Origin: Lachnospiraceae bacterium
GTDB taxonomy: Bacteria; Bacillota; Clostridia; Lachnospirales; Lachnospiraceae
NCBI GenBank assembly: GCA_009911195.1
Contig: QXWV01000134.1
Coordinates: 1-59,421 of the forward strand
Length of the DNA: 59,421 nucleotides
Reading direction: 5' to 3'
The notes below the pieces were generated by a model. That model searched no databases and was not told where the DNA came from. It was given only the letters and a program-made list of their open reading frames with translations. Positions 1-7,330 of the stretch are shown here, in pieces. Each line of letters starts with the position of its first letter. Position 1 is the stretch's first letter. The position numbers and the translations under genes were made by a program.

Positions 1-100
1 CGTTTCCTATAAGGTGAAAAAGAATGCTTCGCATTCTCTGCAAGTTCGCTGAGCGAACTTGTGAATTCATGCGTCTTGCGATGCAGTTTCCTATAAAGTG
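1..100. repeat. Hairpin-rich repeat unit beyond the flagellin 3' end
   Basis: Two copies of a GTTTCCTATAA(G/A)GTGAAAA motif start at about 2 and 87, so the repeat period is about 85 bases. Between them lie three short hairpins in a row: AGAATGC/GCATTCT near 23-39, AAGTTCGCT/AGCGAACTT near 41-61, and an imperfect TGCGTC/GATGCA near 70-85. The window edge cuts the first copy, so an array may continue to the left. No coding is evident. It lies beyond the flagellin terminator, and its role is unknown. Confidence 0.55.
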
Positions 101-130
101 AAAAGAGAGCTGGAAATCCCAGCTCTCTTT
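101..130 (-). terminator. Rho-independent terminator of flagellin gene
   Basis: Read on the minus strand, a 12-base stem AAAGAGAGCTGG/CCAGCTCTCTTT closes a five-base loop and runs into T residues. It lies about 45 bases past the flagellin stop, as expected for a strongly expressed monocistronic gene. A perfect 14-base palindrome (CACTTTATAAAGTG, 134-147) lies between the stop and this stem. Confidence 0.85.
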
Positions 131-172
131 GAACACTTTATAAAGTGCTGTACTTCGCAAACATTTAACAAT

Positions 173-997
173 TTACTGAAGTAAGGATAATACACCCTGA
201 TTTGTCTGATTAGCCTGTGCCAACATTGCCTGACCTGCCTGAGCAAGAATCTGGTTGTTAGCATAAGTAACCATCGATTTAGCCATATCTGTATCACGGA
301 TACGGGATTCAGCAGCCGTAGTATTTTCAACAATGTTATCCAAGTTGTTGATTGTGTGGTCCAAACGGTTCTGAACAGCACCGAGTGCAGAACGCTGAGA
401 AGCAACTGTTTCAATTGCGCTCTTAACAACATCGATAAAGCTTGCAACACTACCATATTTGCTGTTAGTTTTCCAATCCTGAGATGTCAGCTTGCTATTA
501 AGCTTGCTAGCCTGCATGTTAGAAATTTCAACGCTCATTGTTTCGCCACTTTCATTACCAACCTGGAATGAATATGTGCCTGTAGCGGACAATACTTTCT
601 GGTCATTGAACTTGGTTGTAGTTGCAACACGGTCGATTTCAGAAATCAACTGGTTGATTTCATCAGCGATATATTTCTTCTGTACAGAAGTATACGTTCC
701 GTTTGCTGCCTTAACTGTCAACTCGTTCATTCTCTGCAGCATATCTGTAACTTCGCCCAAAGCACCTTCAGCGGACTGTACCAAAGAAACTGCATCCTGA
801 GCATTTGCAGATGCCTGGTCCAAACCTCTAATCTGGCGTCTCATTTTTTCAGAAACAGAAAGTCCTGCTGCATCATCTGCTGCACGGTTAATTTTATAAC
901 CAGATGATAATTTCTCAGTCTGTGATGCCTGTTTGTTCGTTGTGATTCCTAACATCCTGTTAGAGTTCATAGCTGTAAGATTGTGTTGTACTACCAT
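173..997 (-). CDS. hag: Flagellin (filament protein)
   Basis: Major subunit of the flagellar filament, exported through the flagellar type III apparatus and assembled outside the cell. The 274-residue protein has the conserved N-terminal D0/D1 helices (start MVVQHNLTAMNSNRMLG, then an SSGYKINRAADDAAGL-type block near residues 31-46) and the C-terminal D0 helix ending NQGVLSLLQ. The variable D2/D3 centre is almost absent, giving a short filament protein of the Bacillus Hag kind. It is monocistronic, with its own sigma-28 promoter at 1116-1142, a CsrA-type leader hairpin at 1021-1038 and a strong terminator at 101-130. The start is fixed by AAGGAGGAAT six bases upstream. The symbol fliC would serve equally well. 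Confidence 0.97.
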   Translation of the reverse strand: MVVQHNLTAMNSNRMLGITTNKQASQTEKLSSGYKINRAADDAAGLSVSEKMRRQIRGLDQASANAQDAVSLVQSAEGALGEVTDMLQRMNELTVKAANGTYTSVQKKYIADEINQLISEIDRVATTTKFNDQKVLSATGTYSFQVGNESGETMSVEISNMQASKLNSKLTSQDWKTNSKYGSVASFIDVVKSAIETVASQRSALGAVQNRLDHTINNLDNIVENTTAAESRIRDTDMAKSMVTYANNQILAQAGQAMLAQANQTNQGVLSLLQ

Positions 998-1003
998 AAT
1001 ATA

Positions 1004-1038
1004 TTCCTCCTTGAATATTCAGTGGCTTCCATGCCACT
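1004..1038 (-). promoter_or_regulatory. Putative CsrA-binding leader of flagellin mRNA
   Basis: On the mRNA, a perfect AGTGGC/GCCACT hairpin (1021-1038) presents GGA in an ATGGAA loop, followed about 10 bases later by the Shine-Dalgarno AAGGAGGAAT, which also contains GGA. CsrA dimers bind pairs of GGA sites, one in a hairpin loop and one over the Shine-Dalgarno, as shown for Bacillus hag. csrA and fliW are both present at 4860-5534, so the FliW-CsrA-flagellin homeostatic loop is probably intact here. The structure is seen directly; the binding is inferred. Confidence 0.7.
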
Positions 1039-1115
1039 TTGTTTTATGTCAGGCTCGGCCCTAGGTTTCCTCACCTTCCATTTGTTTACTAAGTAATTTT
1101 CCTTACTTGTATATT

Positions 1116-1142
1116 ATATCGGAATGATTTCCGAATACTTTA
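1116..1142 (-). promoter_or_regulatory. Sigma-28 (SigD/FliA) promoter of flagellin
   Basis: On the minus strand the sequence reads TAAA, exactly 15 bases, then TCCGATAT, nearly identical to the sigma-28 consensus TAAA-N15-GCCGATAA. It lies about 120 bases before the flagellin start, leaving room for the CsrA-type leader. Confidence 0.9.
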
Positions 1143-1160
1143 TACCTAAATTTAATTTTT

Positions 1161-1634
1161 TTATTTTTTTTTGTCCATAAATTGAGGAGACATCATTTGA
1201 GACTTGTTCATACTCCGATAATAGTCCAAAGCCGCCTTAGAACTCCTTCTTCCTTTCTTTAGTTCCTGCTTTGCATTAGCAAAAAAAACTTCTGCCAGCC
1301 TTTTATTCCTTGCTTCCTGAGCCTGTATTGCCACGCTTTTTTCAGTCACCTCTGCAATTTTCCTCTGCAAAATAGCAATTTGAGCGGTATATTTTCCTTT
1401 CTCCAAAGCGAGCTGCTCCTTAATATGGGTATACAAGCTTTCAAATCCTTCATCCAACTTGCTTAACTCATCGATGAGTATCCCCTTTTCCTCTATACTG
1501 CTATCAAAATCATCTTCGGAAACAGATGCCGCACTCAAAATTTCTTCCTGCCTGCTGCAGAGTTTCTCTATTCTATTCAATACATCCAGTTTTTTATGCA
1601 AACTCTCTTCTAAAACTTGAAGATAATTCTCCAT
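1161..1634 (-). CDS. FliT/FlgN-like flagellar chaperone (putative)
   Basis: A 157-residue, largely helical, charged protein with predicted coiled coils (residues about 1-60 and 75-115) and a basic C-terminus (SKAALDYYRS, then a lysine tail). It shows no enzyme motif. The start codon overlaps the fliS stop (TAATG), so it is translationally coupled as the last gene of flaG-fliD-fliS. In many bacteria this position holds fliT, the FliD-binding export chaperone, and size and helicity fit. Sequence similarity to a named family is weak by eye, so the assignment rests mainly on context. Confidence 0.6.
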   Translation of the reverse strand: MENYLQVLEESLHKKLDVLNRIEKLCSRQEEILSAASVSEDDFDSSIEEKGILIDELSKLDEGFESLYTHIKEQLALEKGKYTAQIAILQRKIAEVTEKSVAIQAQEARNKRLAEVFFANAKQELKKGRRSSKAALDYYRSMNKSQMMSPQFMDKKK

Positions 1635-2020
1635 TACGCCTTACCTTTCTCTCTGTTTAAACGCATGACTTCTTTCCATGTATCCCTCACAGACCGGAGA
1701 TGCTCGCAAATCTCATTTAAAATTTCCCTGTCCTTTTTCATATTGGCCTCTACCAAACGCCGGTCAAGATATACATAAATATCTTCAAAATCCTGCGCCA
1801 CCGGATACTTCATATTTAAAGTTTCCCGCAGATACCTTATAATCTTCTCCGTCTTGATAATATTATTATGAGCCTTTTCCATATCATTCTGTTCCAGTCC
1901 TATCATAGCAATATTACAAAACTTTATAGCGCCTTCATAAAGCATCAGCGTAAGCTCTGCTGGAGTAGCAGTCATCACTTTATTATTGCTGTATTGTTCA
2001 TATTTGTTTGGTAGGGCCAT
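1634..2020 (-). CDS. fliS: Flagellar export chaperone FliS
   Basis: Binds the C-terminus of flagellin in the cytoplasm and prevents early polymerisation. The 128-residue protein has the family features: an N-terminal YEQYSNNKVMTATPAELTLMLY-type segment, the helix beginning YEGAIKFCNIA, and a helical bundle throughout. It begins four bases after the fliD stop. In Bacillus, FliS also helps set free flagellin and so the FliW-CsrA balance, and all these partners are encoded in this window. Confidence 0.95.
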   Translation of the reverse strand: MALPNKYEQYSNNKVMTATPAELTLMLYEGAIKFCNIAMIGLEQNDMEKAHNNIIKTEKIIRYLRETLNMKYPVAQDFEDIYVYLDRRLVEANMKKDREILNEICEHLRSVRDTWKEVMRLNREKGKA

Positions 2021-2024
2021 ATTT

Positions 2025-4052
2025 TTACATTCCTCCTAATAAACTTGATACTGCGCTCTGGTTTGACTGCATCTTGGCCATTGCCGTTTCCATTGCGCTA
2101 AACTTCTTATACCATTTATCTTCCATCGCTGTCAACTTGGATTCCTGTTTTTTAATTTTTTCTTTATAATCATTATAATCGTCCTGCATCCTCTTGTCAT
2201 CATAGAAAGAGCCAAAACTCCTGACACCGTCTACGCTTCTGGATTGCTTATCCAATTCCGTATATAAATTTTGTGACAGTTGTGAAAAGAATGCAATAAC
2301 AGTATCCGGGTCTGCCGCAATAGCAGCCTTCAAGTCATTATCTTTCGAGCTTACCGCCGCATCATCTTCATCGCCGTTGATATGGTATGCATTTCTCTCA
2401 TTTTCAGCCGCACTGAAATATCCCAGCGTTTCAATACCAAAATTTGATAAATACATCTGCTTACCATTAACAACAGCCCCCTGAAGCATAACGTTCTTCA
2501 TGGCTGAGGATATTGTCGATAAATTGGAATCCCTGCGAAGAATCGAATCTTTGATTTTCGCCTCCCATTTTTCTACATCCGAATCCGAAAGCTCCTTCTT
2601 TTCTTCATCCGTCAATGGCTCATAATCTTTTGTGGCTTCCGCATTATACAGCTTATCCATCTCGTTCATCAAAGCGTTATATTCTTTGAGAAAACCCTTA
2701 ATCATGTTATAGACGCCATCTGTATCACGCCTGGTTGTCATAGTTATCTCTTCGCTGCTTTCCTGCAACGCGGTAATTGTCAACCCATTTACTTCAAAAG
2801 TATTGTTTTCTCCATAATAATCCACACCATTCAAAGTAATATGTGCATCCTGCCCATCAACCTTGCCCACTTTACTTTGCTGAAGCTTAAGATTATCTAT
2901 ACCAACGTTTACGATATCTGTTGCTGTCTTAATTTTGCTTTCCCATGCCGCTTCTACCTCTGTTTGCAGCTTAGAGCCAGCCGTAATATTCGCCGAATCG
3001 CTTAAATCCAGATAACTTTCCACATCCGCAATATTCTTTGTTACTTCATCCAATTCCTTCTGCTGGCTTTCATATTGCTCAACCGCCGACATTTTGCCCT
3101 GCAATTTGGCTAATTCTTCTTTATCGGCTTCCGTTGCACTCTCACCGGCATCCTCAATCTTTGTTTTCAAATCGTCAATCTTTTGTTTCAAATCATCCTT
3201 ATCTACAGTTTCTATATCCTCGCCATATTCCGTAGAAAATGCCGCCTTTTTTTCTGCCAATGAATCTTGCTGTTTTTTCTGCTCCTTCAGCAATTCTTCC
3301 CTCTGGCTTATATATTCGTTCAAACGGCTGGATACGTCCTTGGCAATAGCTGCCTTTTTCTCATCCTCAGACATATTTTTATATTTCTCATATTCCTTTA
3401 TCGTCTTCTCATCATAAGAAAGAATCCCCAGCTTTTTCAAGGCATCCGTTCCATCCGTATTAGCTGCCGTAATGACAAAATCATTGGCATCCCCACTTTT
3501 TTTAGCTGCAATATGGAAGCGTTTATTTTTCTCGTCAAAATTAGCTTCTACCCCTGCTTCACGCAGTTTATTTGTAAAAGCATCAATCGTCATATCTTCC
3601 GTTATTTCTATGTCCGTCGATTTGCCGCCCGTTGTAATTGTAACCGTACTGCCTGCTTTAATTCCGATATCAGACAGTTTGCTATCCTTTGTCACGCTGC
3701 CTTCTACATCAACTTCATCCCCAGTCATATATCCGGTCTTTGCCAGCTTAACCACCTTTAATGTCTGGGTTGCATCCATCGCACTATCGCTGCTGATTAC
3801 CTTTGCAATCGAAGAGTTAGAAACATCTGTGATTTTCTTGCTATAATCTGTGGCAAGACGCATATTTCCAATAGTGTTCTGAAACAGCTTATAAATTTTG
3901 CTATTCAACTCTTTCCAGGCTTCCTGTTTCCATTGAAGTGTTGTCTGTTTTTTCTTAACACTGTCAACTTTCGTCTTCTGCGCCTTCACCAGTTCCGAAA
4001 TGATAGATTCTGTGTCCAGCCCTGAATTCATACCTGTAATTCTAATCGGCAT
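2025..4052 (-). CDS. fliD: Flagellar hook-associated protein 2 (filament cap) FliD
   Basis: Forms the cap at the filament tip, under which flagellin monomers fold. The N-terminus (MPIRITGMNSGLDTESIISELVKAQK) is the classic FliD_N start, and the C-terminus carries a FliD_C coiled coil (about residues 610-675). At 675 residues it is much longer than Bacillus FliD (about 500). The extra length is a lysine/glutamate-rich coiled-coil insertion around residues 215-350. It follows flaG by about 30 bases and shares the sigma-28 promoter at 4585-4611. The start is preceded by GGAGGAGAGAG. Confidence 0.95.
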   Translation of the reverse strand: MPIRITGMNSGLDTESIISELVKAQKTKVDSVKKKQTTLQWKQEAWKELNSKIYKLFQNTIGNMRLATDYSKKITDVSNSSIAKVISSDSAMDATQTLKVVKLAKTGYMTGDEVDVEGSVTKDSKLSDIGIKAGSTVTITTGGKSTDIEITEDMTIDAFTNKLREAGVEANFDEKNKRFHIAAKKSGDANDFVITAANTDGTDALKKLGILSYDEKTIKEYEKYKNMSEDEKKAAIAKDVSSRLNEYISQREELLKEQKKQQDSLAEKKAAFSTEYGEDIETVDKDDLKQKIDDLKTKIEDAGESATEADKEELAKLQGKMSAVEQYESQQKELDEVTKNIADVESYLDLSDSANITAGSKLQTEVEAAWESKIKTATDIVNVGIDNLKLQQSKVGKVDGQDAHITLNGVDYYGENNTFEVNGLTITALQESSEEITMTTRRDTDGVYNMIKGFLKEYNALMNEMDKLYNAEATKDYEPLTDEEKKELSDSDVEKWEAKIKDSILRRDSNLSTISSAMKNVMLQGAVVNGKQMYLSNFGIETLGYFSAAENERNAYHINGDEDDAAVSSKDNDLKAAIAADPDTVIAFFSQLSQNLYTELDKQSRSVDGVRSFGSFYDDKRMQDDYNDYKEKIKKQESKLTAMEDKWYKKFSAMETAMAKMQSNQSAVSSLLGGM

Positions 4053-4082
4053 CTCTCTCTCCTCCTGTTCCCGCTTATCTTC

Positions 4083-4511
4083 TTAGCGCCTCTCATCAAT
4101 CATCATACCAGCCAATTCCCATACTTTGGCAATCATATCCAAAGTTTCCTCCGGTGGAAACTCCTTAATTATTTCCTTCGTATCCTTATCCACGATTTTA
4201 ATGGTCACTCTGTTTGTTTTCTCATGGATTCCAAAGACAGCCTCTGAGTGGGGCATATTCCTATTTAACTGTTCCACAGCCTTCTTGATTTTGTCATTGG
4301 TTGCCTGCTGCTGTTGTTCTGTGTTCTGGTTGCCTGCCCCTTCTCCGTCTTTACTGTTAGGTTTTGAAACGGATACCGTAACAGGGTCTACATTTGTAGC
4401 CTGTGCAGGAGAGGAAACTTCCTTGTTTTCCACTGCTTCATTTGTTTTAACCGGCTTCTGTGCGGTCTGTGACTGAATTGTCATTACACTTCCTAATGGT
4501 TCTATTGCCAT
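4083..4511 (-). CDS. flaG: FlaG family flagellar protein
   Basis: A 142-residue protein with a low-complexity linker (about residues 30-75, Q/N/S/T-rich) and a C-terminal FlaG domain (about 75-142), ending in a segment around KEIIKEFPPEETLDM. FlaG influences filament length, and its gene usually precedes fliD. The chosen start is the ATG reading MAIEPLG, because GGAGGTGATTATA sits just before it; an upstream in-frame ATG lacks such a site. It is the first gene of flaG-fliD-fliS-fliT-like. Confidence 0.9.
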   Translation of the reverse strand: MAIEPLGSVMTIQSQTAQKPVKTNEAVENKEVSSPAQATNVDPVTVSVSKPNSKDGEGAGNQNTEQQQQATNDKIKKAVEQLNRNMPHSEAVFGIHEKTNRVTIKIVDKDTKEIIKEFPPEETLDMIAKVWELAGMMIDERR

Positions 4512-4584
4512 TATAATCACCTCCATGTGATGTTTAAAATTTGTTACGTAGCACAATAATACTTATCATTTACGTCTATTTTAT

Positions 4585-4611
4585 ATATCGGTTGATTTCC
4601 GTAATAATTTA
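4585..4611 (-). promoter_or_regulatory. Sigma-28 promoter of flaG-fliD-fliS operon
   Basis: The minus strand reads TAAA, 15 bases, ACCGATAT, a near-consensus sigma-28 site, 74 bases before the flaG start. Confidence 0.88.
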
Positions 4612-4664
4612 CCCTTTTTTCCAATTTATCCTACGGAATCCGTATAGAAGCAAGCCACCTGAGG

Positions 4665-4826
4665 AAATCAATTTTCATAGGCAGCGCAACGGGCAGGGCA
4701 TAGCCAATGCAGCGTCCGGTTTTCACGCTATTGATAAAAAACAGCAATTCCATTAGTAAAATCTGCTTTTTAACTTAACCGCAAAACCAAATCCTGCATT
4801 GGCCAAACGCCCTGCCCGCTGTGCCG
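4665..4826. repeat. Dispersed inverted-repeat element, copy R1
   Basis: Two arms of about 45 bases (4681-4728 and 4781-4825) are imperfect reverse complements, sharing CGGGCAGGGC, CCAATGCAG and GGTTTT blocks around a central loop of about 50 bases. The left part, from AAATCAATTTTCAT onwards, matches copy R2 at 23831-23895. It fills the gap between csrA and the flaG promoter, where it could end transcription of the flgM-csrA operon. No protein is evident. Confidence 0.7.
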
Positions 4827-4859
4827 TCTACCGAAATATTTCCCAAGGTAAACTGCCCC

Positions 4860-5078
4860 TTACTCCAGCATCTTCTTCAAAGCTTCCATCCCGTCTGTAT
4901 TGACTGCCTCTTTATTGGAATCCTGTATCTGCACGTAAACTTCCTTCCTGTAAACCGAAACTTCTTTTGGCGCAGTGATACCTATTTTCACCTGCTCCCC
5001 TTTGATTTCCAGAATGGTGATTTCCACGTTATTATTAATTATCAGAGCTTCATTCTTTTTCCTTGATAATGCTAACAT
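4860..5078 (-). CDS. csrA: Translational regulator CsrA
   Basis: A dimeric RNA-binding protein that blocks translation of flagellin mRNA by binding GGA motifs. The 72-residue sequence has the standard MLALSRKKNEALIINNNVEI start and the IKIGI/APKEVSVYR core with the conserved VxVYRxEV stretch. It begins directly after the fliW stop, the arrangement known from Bacillus, where FliW sequesters CsrA. Its likely target is the flagellin leader at 1004-1038. Last gene of the flgM operon. Confidence 0.96.
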   Translation of the reverse strand: MLALSRKKNEALIINNNVEITILEIKGEQVKIGITAPKEVSVYRKEVYVQIQDSNKEAVNTDGMEALKKMLE

Positions 5079-5534
5079 CTATTCACCCGCTTTCCATGCC
5101 TGTAGGATGTCATAAACCGGAAATTTCACCTTATAATCTTCTCCCTCCACAATCACCTGACAAGCCTTTTTATTGGTGGAATTGATTACGATTGGCCCCT
5201 TCAGGTTCACTGCCATCTTTTCCAATTCATGGGGTACAGTGACCGTAACCAATACAAGCAATTCTTCCTGATTCCATTCCCCAAGGGCTTCCAGCAGTTC
5301 ATCATTCACTTCTGGATTATAGTCCTCTTTCACGATAAGCGGGTCCATCACTGGCATAGCAAATCCCGGTTCCTGCAATGACTGCAGCCAGTGAATTGTA
5401 GCAATCCCGTCATCTTCATCATGAAGCAGGGCAAATTGGGTAAGGTCGGGAAATCCTATAATCCCCTTCGGAAAAGTAATAATTTTTTCTTTCTCAATAG
5501 TAACCTCTCCAAATACCTTCGTCTCTAATGTCAT
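5079..5534 (-). CDS. fliW: Flagellar assembly factor FliW
   Basis: Partner-switching protein that binds either flagellin or CsrA. When flagellin is exported, FliW is freed and inhibits CsrA, allowing more flagellin synthesis. The 151-residue protein has the family pattern: FGEVTIEKEKIITFPKGI near residues 8-25, GFPDLTQFALL next, and a C-terminal VYDILQAW-type end. It lies between flgL and csrA and its stop abuts the csrA start, so they are probably made together. Confidence 0.95.
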   Translation of the reverse strand: MTLETKVFGEVTIEKEKIITFPKGIIGFPDLTQFALLHDEDDGIATIHWLQSLQEPGFAMPVMDPLIVKEDYNPEVNDELLEALGEWNQEELLVLVTVTVPHELEKMAVNLKGPIVINSTNKKACQVIVEGEDYKVKFPVYDILQAWKAGE

Positions 5535-5549
5535 ATTATTTTCCTCTTT

Positions 5550-7208
5550 TTAAATATAATTCATCAACGAGTTCTGCAAAATTTTCCCTGTAGCCAATAA
5601 CGCAGACTGATAGGAATAATTCATACTGGTGAGCTGTACTGTAACTTCTGTCACATCAATATCCTCATTGGCAGACTGTAACGTCTCAAAGGTCGATTTC
5701 TGTGTCATCAAGCGGTTGCTGATTAAGTCAAGGCGGTTAGCCCTTGTTCCATTATCCGTGATGGCCAAACTTGTGTAATCAGAAATCTTCTGCACCTTCG
5801 TAATCAACCCTTCAAACATTTTCTGGGCATTTTCACGAACGTAAGCATGAGCCTTTTCCGCCGCATCATAAGAAGTTTTCAAATTATCATAGCCCGGTGC
5901 ACCTTCGTCCATGCCCTTCAGCATGTTCTCTAAGTCGGTCTTAATATCCTCTATCTCTTTCAACTGGGCCAGCATTTTTTCCATATCATCAATGTTCCGG
6001 TCCATATCGAGGGTAAATACTTCATTTGCGTTGGTATTTACACGGATTCTCTGGTTATATCCCACATCATATTCCATGTATTGGTTAATCCTGTCACAAG
6101 GGATATATTTTTGCCCATTAGCATCCTCTGCCTGATTATATTTAATCGGATTCGCAGGGTCTGTGATATCATCGCAGGCAAAATAATGCTGCGGGCGCAT
6201 ATCGCCTTTCTTCCAACTGTCCTTTTGGTAGTTAACCCTGATTTCCGTATCCGCATCCATACCTTGGAACGAATTGGTATAAAGGTCTGCACCTATTAAT
6301 AATTCCCCGGTTTCAGGTATCAGCACTGCCTTATCGGGATTAGCCAGCACGTAATCCTGTGGGCTAAAAGTACCCGCTGCCGCATCCGTCTCGGTAGCAG
6401 AGGAAATAACCGTTATATTCCTTAAAGCATCGGATATCAAATCTGTTTCTGTAGGAGCTGTTCCGTTTAACACCGATGCATCTCTGTCCGCTTTTGTAAT
6501 CGTTGTTATCTTCGGTATTGTAGCAGGGTCATTGGGGTCCACTTTAATATTGTCATAGGAAAGCCTGATACGGTAGATATTATGGTTCTCTATATCCTTT
6601 TCCTCTTCCGCCGCCCCCGGTATCGGGTCATACGTATCCTTGGTCACCCCTTTTAAGTCACCAATTTTCGTATAATTAATTTCATCCACTATAGATGCAT
6701 CCAACTGTTCGGTAATGGAATAATTCCTGTATGCCGGGTCAGCCGGATTCTCCGGCAGATTCTCTATATAAGTCAGGGGTGTATCCGTCCGGTATCCGGT
6801 GAACATATACCTTCCCGCATAATCCACATTCCCTGTGGAGTAGAATTCTTCCTTCAGTTCTTTCAATTGTTCCACCACGATTGCCACATTGCTGGCATCG
6901 AAGACTTTCACCGCACCCTGCGTACAAAGCCCGGCCATGCTCTTTAAAATTTCCGCCGTTGTCTCCAGCGCATCCCCCGTTACCTTTAGCCAGCTCTCCG
7001 CATCTTTGGCATTCTTGCTGTAATATTGGGTAATCTGAGCCACATCGCTGCGCAGCCTCAAGGCACGGATAGCAATTACCGGATCATCCGAGGGCCTGGA
7101 TATTTTCTTCTTGGTAGACATCTGAGTGCTCAGCTTATCCTGCAATACTTTATTATTATTTATATTATACAGGGAATTATTATGCATAATTTTATTGGTC
7201 ATTCTCAT
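5550..7208 (-). CDS. flgL: Hook-filament junction protein FlgL (HAP3)
   Basis: Joins the hook to the filament. The N-terminus (MRMTNKIMHNNSLYNINNNK, then KKISRPSDDPVIAIRALRLRS) and the C-terminal helix (VTVQLTSMNYSYQSALLATGK) are typical flagellin-like D0/D1 ends. At 552 residues it is far longer than Bacillus or enteric FlgL (about 300). The additional sequence, about residues 130-390, is a central, surface-exposed expansion of unknown function. It follows the two flgK genes after a gap of about 120 bases and precedes fliW. Confidence 0.93.
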   Translation of the reverse strand: MRMTNKIMHNNSLYNINNNKVLQDKLSTQMSTKKKISRPSDDPVIAIRALRLRSDVAQITQYYSKNAKDAESWLKVTGDALETTAEILKSMAGLCTQGAVKVFDASNVAIVVEQLKELKEEFYSTGNVDYAGRYMFTGYRTDTPLTYIENLPENPADPAYRNYSITEQLDASIVDEINYTKIGDLKGVTKDTYDPIPGAAEEEKDIENHNIYRIRLSYDNIKVDPNDPATIPKITTITKADRDASVLNGTAPTETDLISDALRNITVISSATETDAAAGTFSPQDYVLANPDKAVLIPETGELLIGADLYTNSFQGMDADTEIRVNYQKDSWKKGDMRPQHYFACDDITDPANPIKYNQAEDANGQKYIPCDRINQYMEYDVGYNQRIRVNTNANEVFTLDMDRNIDDMEKMLAQLKEIEDIKTDLENMLKGMDEGAPGYDNLKTSYDAAEKAHAYVRENAQKMFEGLITKVQKISDYTSLAITDNGTRANRLDLISNRLMTQKSTFETLQSANEDIDVTEVTVQLTSMNYSYQSALLATGKILQNSLMNYI

Positions 7209-7330
7209 ATTACATACATCTCCTTCTATAAATACCGTCTATTCCAACGAACAGCATGCCCCCTGTTGCCTATTTACCTCCACAAAACCATAACTGCCAA
7301 CGGTTCTGCTGTCCGCCACGGGATTCCTAA

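Noticed and set aside
22-100. Possible CRISPR repeats
   Set aside because: Only two copies of the short motif, no regular spacer of unique sequence, and hairpins in the intervening part; no cas genes.
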